Assembly (NCBI GenBank): GCA_022496185.1
Contig: WTXG01000491.1
Coordinates: forward strand, 1-12,500
Source of the DNA: Multifurca ochricompacta
Lineage: Eukaryota > Basidiomycota > Agaricomycetes > Russulales > Russulaceae
Length of the DNA: 12,500 bases
Reading direction: 5' to 3'
Part shown: in pieces, positions 1 through 8,377 of the stretch
Position numbering within the stretch: position 1 is the first letter of the stretch
How the letters are laid out: every line of letters starts with the position of its first letter
The notes under the pieces: model-generated
Seen by the model: only the letters and a program-made list of their open reading frames with translations
Told to the model about the DNA's origin: nothing
Databases searched by the model: none
Program-made: the position numbers and the translations under genes

Positions 1-480
1 AGAGTGGCGTCGACCCTGGCGCCTAGAAATGGAAGTAGTATTGTTTCACAAGGTCAGGGGTGTGGCAGTCCTCCTTATTTACCCAGGAGTTTCACCGTGG
101 GATATCCTTTCCAGCTGACCAGGAATTGTAAGTTCTGAGAGCGCCCATGGAGTCTGTGATCTAAGATGGCTTCCACTTCATATTCCTCCTCGTGGTTTAC
201 AATGTCAGGTGGAGGTCTTAAGAAGTTGGGCCATGTGCATCTGTTTCCTTGTAAGTGGACAGAAGATCAACGTGGAAAACATTGTGGATCTTCATATGGG
301 TGGCAGAGATAATCTATAGGCCACTGGAGAGATTTGGTCTAAGATCCGGAACGGGCCATACCGGCGCGGGGCGAGTTTTGTTGAGGGAAGTGTGTCTTGA
401 TGTTGCGACCTTCGAGCCAGACCTGTGAACCGATGGGAACTCCGGATAGGATGGGCGTGTAGCGTGTGAACGGAAGGCCG
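1..480 (-). pseudogene. pol: Integrase C-terminus and chromodomain of element A, several frameshifts, runs off the left edge
   Basis: Pieces in different frames match element B in order: [12 protein letters not shown], a GPF-type module (RRYGPF), a KIHNVFHVDLL block and a chromodomain (about 191-84). In the chromodomain, YEVEAIL and LVSWKGYP are clear. Chromodomains bind methylated histone H3 and steer integration to heterochromatin. Compared with B, single bases appear to be missing near 440-500, 384, 300, 228 and 92, and the spacing differs again near 35. The last residues resemble the RRQGRRHP tail that ends pol in B, so the pol stop should lie just left of position 1. The density of one-base gaps could be real decay or assembly error. 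Confidence 0.82.
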
Positions 481-1871
481 CTTCGGCTCGCATGTGGGCG
501 TGTTGTAGACTGTTCAGGCGGTCGTCTAGGCGAGGGACGTCCATGTTGGATAATTCTGCTTTCCAATCCAGTGAAACGCCGTGAAGTAGTGCATGTGGAG
601 ACAACTTAGTTCGATCGTGTGTCCAGGAATTATGGACATATTCGGCAAGCAGGAGGAAGTCGGCCCATTGATGTTGATCGTTACCGACCCATAGGTGGAG
701 GTATTGTTCTAACCATAAATTCATTCGCTCGCTTGCTCCGTCCGTGCGAGGGTGAAACGCTGTGGATAGGTTCTGTTGGATCTGGAGGGTAGTCGCTAGT
801 GCTCGAGAGAATTGAGAAGTGAAGCGCGGATCGCGATCTGAAATGATACGGCGCGGGACGCCGAATAGCGGGAATACGTGTCAATAATAAAGTGTCGCAA
901 TTCCTTCACCCATGATGTCTTTTGAGCACGGAATGAATTTAGCCGCTTTTGAACATCCTTGATCCACAATGGTTAGTACTGCGTCGTAGCGACCCGAGAC
1001 AGGGAGATCTGTGATGAGGTCCATAGCAATGTATTGGAATGGACCCGCGGACGCCGGTACGTCTAGTGGGAAGAGCGGGACTTTCTTTATCAGTCTAGGC
1101 TTATTTTCTTGACATAGCGCACACCCGCGAATGTATTCGCGTACGAAGTCTGTAAGTCCTGGACCTTTGTAGTCTTGCTGAATTTTTCTGATTGTTTTAT
1201 CAATGCCGGGGTGTCCCGCTAAGACATGATCATGGTGCTGGTGCAGAATGTGCTGTCGTTCTGGCAAGGTTTGGGGAAACGGGAGTTTATTGGTTCTGGC
1301 TACTTTGACGAATAGCGCCGGTGGTAACATGGTGACTGCTTCATTGTCATTATCGCCGTGTTCGGCGTCGGGTCTACACGATAGCATGTCGGCTACTGTG
1401 TGGAGTTTGCCGGGAACATGTTCGAGGGAGAAATCGAAGTCCGCTAATTCCTGAAGCCACCGTGCTTGGCGTCGATTAAGTTTTTGCGGTTCTTTAAAAT
1501 ATTGTAAATTATTATGATCGGTGCGCACTTGTACCTGGTCTTGGGCTCCCAGAAGGTATTGGCGCCATGTTCAGAATGCGACCATAATTGCGAACAGTTC
1601 TCGATCGTAAATGTCCCAATTTCGTTGGGTGGCGTCCAATGTTTTAGAAAGATATGCGATGGGGTGTAGTCGTCCGTCGTGGTCTTTCTGGCTAAGCATT
1701 GCTCCGATTGCGAACCCTGAGGCGTCTGTATCTACGATGAAAGGTTTGGTGAAATCTGGTTGGGCGAGGACGGGTTGTGAAGTCACTCGTTGTTTTAGAG
1801 TGTCAAAGGTGTTTTGTTCATCATCTGTCCATTTCCATGGATTCTTCACACTAGTGAGAGCATTCAGGGTG
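480..1871 (-). pseudogene. pol: RNase H and integrase core of element A
   Basis: RNase H (about 1860-1390) removes RNA from the hybrid. The acidic motif FIVDTDASG, the IYDREL segment and a late Asp in LHTVADMLS are present. A TGA at 1571-1573 splits it just before WRQYL. Integrase follows in the same frame, with an HHCC zinc domain (HDHVLAGHPG, then CALCQENK) and a catalytic triad of Asp at 1021-1019, Asp at 838-836 and Glu at 730-728. Exactly 35 residues lie between the last two (DD35E), so the triad is intact. A TGA at 881-883 interrupts it; element B has CGA (Arg) at the same codon, a direct match for CGA-to-TGA decay. Near 440-500 a one-base shift moves the frame. Confidence 0.92.
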
Positions 1872-3297
1872 CTGCAATTTTACTGAAGCCTTGTATAAAC
1901 TGTCTATAGAACTGGCAGAACCCAAGGAATGATCTGACTTCCTTAACCATGGTCGGGGCTTTCCAGGTCGTGATACCTTCAACTTTTACCGGATCCATAT
2001 GAACTCGATTCCCTTCTAGGATTAAGCCGAGGTACTCGATTCGTGTTTGTTCAAAGGCACATTTTTCTGGTTTAAGATACAGATCGAGTTTATTGAGTTT
2101 GTCCAAGATGCGGTGGACTTTAGACCGGTGGTTTACGGGATCGGAGTCTGTATGTATTAAAATGTCGTCCATATACACCGTAAACCAGGCCTTTCCCGAA
2201 GCGTCATGTTCATCCAATTCTTCGCGGAATTCCGCGTTCATCATGGTTTGAAATGTTGCTGGAGAGTTGGTTAGCCCGAAAAACATCACGTTAGGCTCAT
2301 AGAGGCCGCGATTAGTTTTGAAAGCTGCCTTCCAACGATCTTCGGGTATGATCCGCACGTTGTTGTAGCCCCAGCGGATATCCATTTTGGTGAATAGAGT
2401 GCTCCCTCATACGCGATCGATAAGCTCAGGTATGAGGGGTAATGGATATGTATTTCTGATAGTCCAACTGTTGAGCTTTCGATAATCCTGGATGGGACAT
2501 AGCTTCCCATCTTTCTTCTTTATGAAGAAGAAGGGGGATGCATAGGGTGATTTGGATTCAGTAATATATCCCTTCTGTAAATGCTCGTCTAGGAATTTAT
2601 TGAGTGCTTCCTGTTCGCCCGGTCCTAATGGGTAGATCTTGCAATCTAACGTAGCAGGTGCTTCTGGTTTTAGTTCGATCTTGTGATCCCAGGTTTGTGC
2701 CGCCGGGAATCGTTGTGCCTCTTGGTCGCTAAAGACCTTTTGATGCCGATGATATTCTTTCGGAACGATCTGGTCCCAAGTCCGCTCTGTCGAGTCTTTG
2801 GCTTTGATCGCTAATTCTTGTGCTATATTCAGACGTTTAAGTCAGCTGTCAGGTAGGTTGAACGTGAGCGATTGGTTGAGGGTTCCCGTTGTCCAGTCGA
2901 TATTCAGGTTATTCGCGGCAAGCCAGGGGTATCCTAGAATCATTTCGTCCGAGCCGATAGATGCAACATAGAAGCGATGATTCTGTTGTTTGTTATTAGT
3001 CGTGACTTTGAGGTCTACACATCGTGTGATAGTGTGTGTTTGATTGGGCGATCCGTCTGCGTTCTGGAGTTTTTTTGGAATAGTTAATCGTTTTGTGGGG
3101 AGGCGATGTTTAATGACTGTTCGATAGTTGATGAAGTTTTCGGTTGCACTGCTATCGACAAGTGCTTGTATGTGGGCCTTATTTGTCGTGTCATGTAAGG
3201 GAACAGATACTTTCATTGACTTTAGAGATGATCTATATACATGATGTGAGATTATCGCTCGAATGTAGGCCGTTTCATTCAAGCGATGTAAAAATCC
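1864..3297 (-). pseudogene. pol: Protease and reverse transcriptase of element A
   Basis: The protease (about 3240-2850) cuts Gag-Pol. Its active-site motif is at 3156-3148 and reads Asp-Ser-Ser where Asp-Ser/Thr-Gly is normal; the GGT-to-AGT change lies in a CpG. A second hallmark, ILGYPWL, follows downstream. RT comes next, with WDHKIEL, SKSPYASPFFFIKKKDGK, QDYRKLN, MDIRWGYNN, FGLTNSPATFQ and the catalytic YMDD at 2175-2164, all in one frame. TGA codons interrupt it at 2842-2844 (after the protease) and 2407-2409 (in RT; an Arg is expected there by family pattern). Near 1872 one base of a C run is missing, so the frame ends in a stop at 1864 just before the RNase H linker. Apart from these breaks the domain is complete. 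Confidence 0.92.
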
Positions 3298-4709
3298 TCA
3301 TCGCCACTAAACTTCTCCTGGAGTTTCTGGCGTTGTTCATCGGTCATAGTTCTCAAGGCCGTGGCAAGCGCGTCGAGATTGACTGTAGGGGTGGTCGATG
3401 CGTTTGTTGATTCAGGCATCTTTGTGGGTACCGCCGTAGTTGTTGTTGCTTCGGAGATAATAGCGGCGCAGGCCGGTGTGGTGGGTTTCTCACGTGGTTT
3501 CTTGTTTGGGCAGTCTCAAACTAGGTGTCCTCGCCAACCGCACTCAAAGCATTGTCCTTCCTTCTTGTATTGTTCCTTTTCCTCCACTGTTATGGCTTTC
3601 TTTATGATGTCTGTATTGGAAGTTTCGTGGTCACGACGTCGATAGAATGTGAATTTATTGCCACGTGGTGGTGTGTTGGTTGTGGGTCTCATGCCAAGGG
3701 CATCTTTACTGTATAACCAATTAGCGTGATGTTTTCGAGCAGATGCTGCTGCTTCATCAAAGGTTTTGGGCTGATCAAATAATAACATTGTTTGAACGAG
3801 ACGCGTGGGGAGGCCTCGGTGGAAGTATTGCCGAGCGGCCAGATCATCGATGTGAAGTTCTGCCCTTGTGGCCAGTGTGCGAAATTCGGCGATATAGTCA
3901 TCAATATTAGCATCGCGCATTTGTAATCGGTCTAGTGCACGTAGTGCCTTTTGTCCTGCCGCTACGTCGGCCCACGCCTCTCAGAAAATCTGTTTGAATC
4001 CGGCCCAAATGTATGGGACTCAAATGTTCCCCTCTTTGATGTTGGCCAACCACTTAATTTGATCCACCACCCAGCGATCCACCCTGGGTCCTCGTATCAA
4101 TCCCAGGGTATATGCGACTCTGGTTCGTTCGTTTTGGATTGTGGCCACGTTTTCGTTCAGGCTGAAAAATAGTTCTAATTTCGCAAGCCAATCCATGGAT
4201 GTATCGCGGTTCCCTTTGAAGAAAGGTGGTGGTACGCCTGTCATGGTTCCTCCTCCAGGGTTCATTATTCCTATGCCTGAAACTGGTGGGTCCAGTGGTG
4301 GTTCGTCGGGGTGTCTTCCTATTGTTCGCGTGGTGGTTATCGGTCTGTCCTCCGGGCTTCGTTCAGGTCGACCGGAGTGTGTTTCGACAACGTCTTCCTC
4401 CGCGGCCCTTCGCACCTGTCTGGTATTCGGTCTCGCCGCCATTGTTTGTGGGGTAGCGGTTCTGGTGGCAATGTCGATTGTATCGTCGTCTGTTGCTAGT
4501 AATGCGAATCGGTTGTGGAGGTCAAAGGGTAAGTCTTCACTTTCTCTGGGTTCTAATTCTTCGGTTGGCAGGTATCGTCGTGGGGATGTCTCGTCAAAGG
4601 ACGTTCGTTCAGAAGGTGGGGTTCTGGGTTCGCATGTTGAAGACGTCGCGATTGGGTGTCGGGCAAGGGACGCGTTGTCGTCGCCTTGCAGTTCTGGTGA
4701 GTTCTTTTG
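3279..4709 (-). pseudogene. gag: gag of element A, broken by three TGA codons
   Basis: Gag coats and packages the element RNA in cytoplasmic particles. The frame is open from just after a TAA at 4712-4710. The first ATG is at 4442, yet the 89 codons before it read like a polar protein, so the true start may lie upstream. From 4442 come a basic, Pro-rich N-terminus and a retrotransposon Gag domain (about 4230-3740; hallmarks WLAKLELFF and DDYIAEFRTLA). A CCHC zinc knuckle (C-x2-C-x4-H-x4-C, 3551-3510) follows, then a Thr/Pro-rich tail. TGA codons interrupt it at 4020-4022, 3981-3983 and 3516-3518, the last inside the zinc knuckle. The frame closes with TGA at 3279-3281, overlapping the pol frame by about 19 bases. 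Each internal TGA most simply derives from CGA (Arg). Confidence 0.88.
3289..3297 (-). other. Putative gag-pol frameshift site of element A (GGATTTTTA)
   Basis: The gag frame reads GAT TTT TAC and closes at 3279-3281. The pol frame, one base back, opens directly after a TGA at 3298-3300 and reads GGA TTT TTA. A -1 shift must therefore fall within this window of about 19 bases, which holds a run of five T. The same nine bases sit at the gag/pol junction of element C. It is not a textbook X-XXY-YYZ heptamer, so single-tRNA slippage on TTT is the suggested route. The TGA at 3298 could itself be a decay mutation. Confidence 0.55.
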
Positions 4710-4721
4710 TTAAGTTCTGTA

Positions 4722-4733
4722 AAGTCTGTTCTT
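4722..4733 (-). other. Primer-binding site of element A, complementary to its own RNA start
   Basis: The minus strand reads AAGAACAGACTT, separated from the LTR end at 4735 by one base. It pairs with all 12 bases of the predicted RNA 5' end (5011-5000) and the pairing stops on both sides. I do not see the initiator tRNA-Met complement (TGGTA...) used by many Ty3/gypsy elements at this place. A self-primed mechanism of the Tf1/sushi type is the natural reading. Confidence 0.75.
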
Positions 4734-4917
4734 ATGTCACAGCTAGGTGCAGCGCTGTGTCGACGTTCCAAGTTTCAAGGTCGAGGTATCAAGTCTTCAA
4801 GTTCTTCTAAGTCGAGTCGAGTCAAGTCAAGTCAGGTATGCCGATCGAGGGCACGTGTGCGAGACGAAGTCAAGCAGAGACGCTAAGTCCTGCCACAAGT
4901 TTCTGGGGTCGAAGTCT

Positions 4918-4938
4918 CTCTAAGGCGCAGTCTTAGAG
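4918..4938 (-). other. Leader hairpin of element A
   Basis: A 7-bp stem (4918-4924 with 4932-4938, CTCTAAG/CTTAGAG) encloses a 7-base loop, about 73 bases after the predicted RNA start. The same hairpin sits about 75 bases after the RNA start in the LTR of element B, with a T:A pair replaced by C:G and a longer stem. The compensatory change suggests the structure matters in the RNA; its role is unknown. Confidence 0.6.
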
Positions 4939-4999
4939 GGTTCAAGTGGGAGTCTTTCGGTTCAATGAAGTGAGTCCTAAGCACCTGTATTGAATACAG

Positions 5000-5011
5000 A
5001 AGAACAGACTT
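5000..5011 (-). promoter_or_regulatory. Predicted RNA 5' end of element A and primer arm for self-priming
   Basis: The minus strand reads AAGTCTGTTCTT and lies 34 bases after the TATA box, where an RNA would be expected to start. The 12 bases are perfectly complementary to the 12 bases that begin one nucleotide after the 5' LTR (4733-4722). In Tf1 of fission yeast and its relatives, the RNA 5' end anneals to such a site and is cleaved to prime minus-strand cDNA. The position of the RNA start is inferred. Confidence 0.72.
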
Positions 5012-5037
5012 AGAGTCTTGCTCTGTTCTACTAGGGG

Positions 5038-5045
5038 TTTATATA
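5038..5045 (-). promoter_or_regulatory. TATA box of the element A LTR promoter
   Basis: The minus strand reads TATATAAA. The predicted RNA start at 5011 lies 34 bases downstream. The LTR of element B has TATTTAAA 35 bases before the same start sequence, which supports both calls. The assignment is by motif and spacing only. Confidence 0.72.
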
Positions 5046-5319
5046 CATGTTCTATGCTGTGAAGGTTGGTTCTGGTAGTTACTAGAGCATTCACTAGGTA
5101 GTCTAATGGTTGTACAGTAGAATACCCCAGAAGGATAAAGAAAGGAGAGGGGTTGCGCCCTCTGGATGTTGATCAGTAAGCCACTAAGTAAGATCAGTAA
5201 GCAAATCAGTCAGCATGTAAGTAATAAGTCCTTCATAAGCAAGTCATGTGTGTATCTGCGTGATATAGTAAATGTAAGGTAAAGAGAAAGAAAAGCACAT
5301 GGTATACGTGACCCTGACA

Positions 5320-5324
5320 CCAAC
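5320..5324 (+). other. Predicted target-site copy for element A (CCAAC)
   Basis: Ty3/gypsy integrases usually duplicate about 5 bases. These five directly abut the LTR terminus at 5319 and belong to element B. The partner copy should abut the outer end of the A 3' LTR, left of the window, so this is untested. Confidence 0.4.
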
Positions 5325-6748
5325 AGACAAAACTGTCACAAGTGCTCGCTCAACCAAATTTTGAACAACCGTTCATAGTAGATACGGATGCCTCTGGGTA
5401 TGCTGTGGGTGCCACCTTAAGTCAAAAGGACGATGCCGGATGCCTACATCCTATTGCATATCTCTCAAAGACATTAGATGAAACTCAACGTAACTGGGAT
5501 ATTTACGACCGTGAATTGTTCGCCATCATGGTAGCCCTTTGATTATGGCGCCAGTATCTCCTCAGTGCCCGCCACAAAGTGCAAATTCGCACTGATCACA
5601 ACAACCTCCAATATTTCAAAGAACTGCAGAAACTCAATCGACGACAAGCGCATTGGCTCCAGGAACTCGCAGATTTCGATTTCTCCCTAGAGCATGTACC
5701 CGGGAAGCTTCACACAGTGGTGGATATGCTCTCATGGCAACCCGACGCTGATCAAGGAAATGATGACAATGAAAAGGTTACAATCCTCCCAAATGCACTG
5801 TTCCTCCGTACAATACAGACGGTAAAGCACCCCTTTCCTTCCAATCTATCAACATGATGGGAGATTCTCCAATGTTATCATGATCATGTCCTAGCAGGAC
5901 ACCCTGGTATTGACAAGACTACGCGAAAGGTGCTAGCTGAATATGATGGGAACGACCTTAAGGCGTTTGTCTGGGAATACGTTCAGGGTTGTGCCAAGTG
6001 TCAAGAGAATAAACCTCGGTTGACTAAGAAAGCCCCCCTTTTCCTATTTGACGTACCGGCCTCGGCCGGACCATTCCAATATGTTGCGATGGATCTTATT
6101 ACAGATCTCCCTCCATCTGGACACTACGATGCGGTGCTCACGATTGTTGACCAGGGCTGTTCAAAGTCTGCGAAGTTTATTCCCTGCTCGAAGGCCATCT
6201 CGGGCAAAGGAGTGGCTACTCTATACTATCGACATGTTTTCCTGCTCTTTGGCATCCCTAAACGTATCATCTCCAACCGCGATCCACGGTTTACCTCACA
6301 TTTCTCTCGCGAACTAGCTCGTGTGCTCGGTATTCAACAAAACCTGTCAACCGCTTTCCATCCCCACACAGACGGCGCAAGCGAACAGATGAACCTTTGG
6401 CTCAAACAATACCTCCATCTTTGGCTAGGCGATGATCAACACCGATGGCCAGATTACCTACCACTAGCTGAATTTGTCCATAACTCCTGGACACACGACA
6501 AATCTAAACTGTCACCGCACTCGCTAATACATGGCATTTCGTTCGATTGGAACGGACAGCTGTCAGACTCTAGTGTTCCCCAAGTCGACTCCCGTCTCCG
6601 CGACCTCCAAGCTGTGCGCACCCATGCCGAACTAGCTCTCCAGACCCCCACAACTCAACCAATGCGCCTGCTGCTTGTTGTGGGTACCCACGTCTGGTTA
6701 GAGGGCAAGAATCTGAAGACGCACTTTCCGTCCACCAAATTAGCCCCC
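5320..6748 (+). pseudogene. pol: RNase H and integrase of element B, 5' truncated by the A insertion
   Basis: One frame carries RNase H (FIVDTDASG; IYDREL; Asp in LHTVVDMLS) and integrase. Integrase shows an HHCC domain (HDHVLAGHPG; CAKCQENK with Cys codons at 5990-5992 and 5999-6001). The first catalytic Asp is at 6092-6094 and the Glu at 6383-6385. The second catalytic position (6275-6277) is AAC, Asn, in SNRDPRF where SDRDPRF is usual, with exactly 35 residues to the Glu. This Asp-to-Asn change sits in a CpG context and would abolish catalysis. TGA codons occur at 5540-5542 and 5855-5857; at the latter, element A has CGA. Near 6741-6750 a one-base loss in a C run moves the remaining coding to another frame and yields a stop at 6773-6775. 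Confidence 0.93.
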
Positions 6749-7122
6749 ATCGCTACGGTCCCTTCTGCATTCTAGACTGTGTTTCCCCTGTGGCTTACCG
6801 CTTGTCCCTGCCTTCCCACATGAAAATTCACAACGTGTTTCATATTGATCTTCTATCTCCCTATCTGGAAACTGAAGCACATGGCCCCAATTACCTCAGA
6901 CCCCCACCAGACCTTGTGAATCAGGAGGAAGAATATGAAGTTGCAGCTATTCTGAATCACTGGCTTCATGGGCGCTCTAAGAAGCTTCAGTTTCTGGTCA
7001 GCTGGCTCGGATATCCTGCCAGTGAGAACTCCTGGGTTGATAGTTCCGACTGCCATGCCCCTGCACTAATCGAACAATACTATGATTCTATTCCCAGGCG
7101 TCAGGGACGACGCCACCCTTAA
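6745..7122 (+). pseudogene. pol: Integrase C-terminus and chromodomain of element B
   Basis: Directly after the frameshift, the new frame reads HRYGPF (the GPF-type module), then [20 protein letters not shown] and a chromodomain at about 6930-7043. The likely aromatic-cage positions are kept: Tyr in YEVAAIL, Trp in LVSWLGYP and Trp in ENSWV. The family WKGYP is WLGYP here. The frame closes with a basic tail RRQGRRHP and TAA at 7120-7122, the natural end of pol. The domain would target integration to chromatin with methylated H3; this is family knowledge, not shown by the sequence. The ATG at 6790 is internal and is not a real start. Confidence 0.9.
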
Positions 7123-7132
7123 GAAGGGGGTA
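7122..7132 (+). other. Polypurine-rich tract directly after the pol stop of element B
   Basis: The sequence AAGAAGGGGG begins at the pol stop codon. Ty3/gypsy elements without further genes usually carry their polypurine tract here, directly before the 3' LTR. In this element another AAGGGGGG lies 1.25 kb further on beside the real LTR, so this tract may be an internal or ancestral one. The assignment is by composition only. Confidence 0.4.
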
Positions 7133-7183
7133 ACTACATGGTTTTCCCATCTCTCTTCCCCCACACATACCTCTCTCTTTATC

Positions 7184-8353
7184 ATGGCTCGCACCAAATG
7201 TCTTACCTGCCTCTTTTCCCCCCGCAAAGGTGTTAAACCAGGACCCAGAATGACCACCACATGCCGACCCACCAACACTCACTCTTCCACTCCACTCCCT
7301 ACACTGCGAGACCAATTTGCGGCAGCTGCTGCTGATGCTGCAAACTTGGGTGCACTCAAGTTCCCGCAAGACGCCCCTACGCTTCCAACCACACCAGTTT
7401 CTTCGACTCCCCCCTCACATTTTTCCTTCACAATGTCCGACAACCCCATTCAAACCCTCACCAATGCCATTTCTATAACAGCAACTGTGAATCAGAATCT
7501 AGACCCAGATATCCGTAACTGAGTATTAACCATGTTACAGGAGACGCATTCACGCTTAGAGGCTACTGCCACTGGAGAAACTCAGGCTCAGGGCGACACT
7601 GGAACTCAACAACCACCTACTCCAGATCTGGACTGCCTACCTGATGATGCTGCTGTTGCTCGACGATCACCCATCCCCTATACCTCTCCAGGCCTTCCAT
7701 TCATCTGCAACCATATTCACAATACTTGCCACTACTTCCCTCATCTCATCGCAGACTCACATGGTTATCAAAGGATTGCCCACTATGTTGCCTATGACTT
7801 CCGACAAGATGAACCCACAGTTGTCTGCACCATGGGGGCTGATGAGCCCATCTTCCGTTTCCCTCTCTATGCACGACCCCATGCTCGACACCCAGGGTTC
7901 CCCAATCCTATTCTTACACTTTTTCAACAATGACTCTTTGACCCAGACATGGAGTTCACACCAATTGTTAGTCATGCCTTAGACGAACTTCAGGATCCAG
8001 GTGCTTGGGCAGAAGTGGCCCGCTTCTGCTATGCCACTCAACGACTGGATGGTGCCCTTAGAGAACTGGCCCACTGGAGATGGCAGGTCAGTCAAGCTCA
8101 TCAAGACATCCAGGAAACGGTCCATGCCATGTCCAGGGCCAATGTTTACTACTGCCTCTTCCCCTATTTAACCTATGTCTACGCGCCCACCTGGGATACG
8201 ATCCCCACCTCTGCAGAAGCCATGACCTTTGCCCCCACTCCTGAACTCTGTGCAATCCTTCAAGCAGGTGGCATTGGTAGTACACGTCACCCCCGCTCCC
8301 ATCGACGACTTACCCTACCTCCTCACATGGTTACATTCACAGTTGGTCATTGA
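7184..8353 (+). pseudogene. Unrecognised third ORF of element B, between chromodomain and 3' LTR, with two internal TGA codons
   Basis: I do not recognise this protein. From the ATG at 7184 a single frame runs 390 codons to TGA at 8351-8353, broken only by TGA at 7520-7522 and 7931-7933, both one C-to-T change from CGA. It lies where env sits in errantiviruses, but I see no signal peptide or clear membrane segment. The N-terminus is short, basic and Cys-containing, followed by Thr/Pro/Ala-rich low complexity. A middle part (about 7680-7930) is rich in His, Tyr, Phe and Pro. The last third (about 7949-8170) looks helical with amphipathic, possibly coiled-coil character, and a basic stretch lies near the end. 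The ATG at 7184 is the first plausible start; the frame is open a little upstream, where it overlaps the end of pol. The final TGA may also be a decayed CGA, in which case the frame would run to 8405-8407 in the LTR. Confidence 0.7.
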
Positions 8354-8377
8354 GCTTGGGGGCAAGCTGACCCATAC

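Larger units (their letters stand above)
1..5319 (-). mobile_element. Element A: Ty3/gypsy chromodomain retrotransposon, innermost of the nest, 3' end off the window
   Basis: Read on the minus strand it shows, in order, a 5' LTR, a leader with a self-complementary primer site, gag with a CCHC knuckle, protease, RT (YMDD), RNase H, integrase (HHCC, DD35E) and a chromodomain. This is the Ty3/gypsy order. The 3' LTR is beyond position 1. The right boundary is set by the LTR terminus at 5319 and by the plus-strand RNase H reading frame of element B that resumes at 5320. It carries seven in-frame TGA codons and several one-base frameshifts, so it cannot be autonomous as read. It is the most CpG-rich of the three elements, which fits it being the youngest. 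Confidence 0.93.
4735..5319 (-). repeat. 5' LTR of element A (585 bp)
   Basis: On the minus strand it begins TGTCAGGGTCACG and ends CTAGCTGTGACA, giving the TG...CA ends and short inverted termini (TGTCA/TGACA) usual for LTRs. Outside it on one side is element A leader sequence with a primer-binding site. On the other side the RNase H frame of element B starts at once. Inside are a TATA box, a predicted RNA start and a leader hairpin. The downstream (R-U5) half aligns well with the LTR at 8386-8911, with shared blocks such as TCTACTGTNCAACCATTAGAC, so the two elements are related families. The 3' LTR copy is not in the window, so the two ends cannot be compared. Confidence 0.9.

Noticed and set aside
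4141..4713. 190-codon plus-strand ORF opposite element A gag
   Set aside because: It lies antisense to the gag frame and its leader and has low-complexity Ser/Val/Gly composition from the complementary strand; the minus strand carries recognisable Gag.
4735..5319. Element A 5' LTR as a solo LTR
   Set aside because: It is directly followed by a primer-binding site and the gag frame of the same element on the same strand.
5334..5340. TGTCACA near 5334 as the start of a further LTR
   Set aside because: It lies inside the RNase H-linker coding frame of element B (TKLSQ) and no LTR sequence follows.
7184..7198. N-terminus MARTK of the third ORF resembling the histone H3 tail
   Set aside because: Only five residues match and the following sequence is unrelated to H3; chance is enough.
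7184..8353. Third ORF as a retroviral-type envelope
   Set aside because: Only the position fits. No signal peptide, fusion peptide or transmembrane helix is visible.
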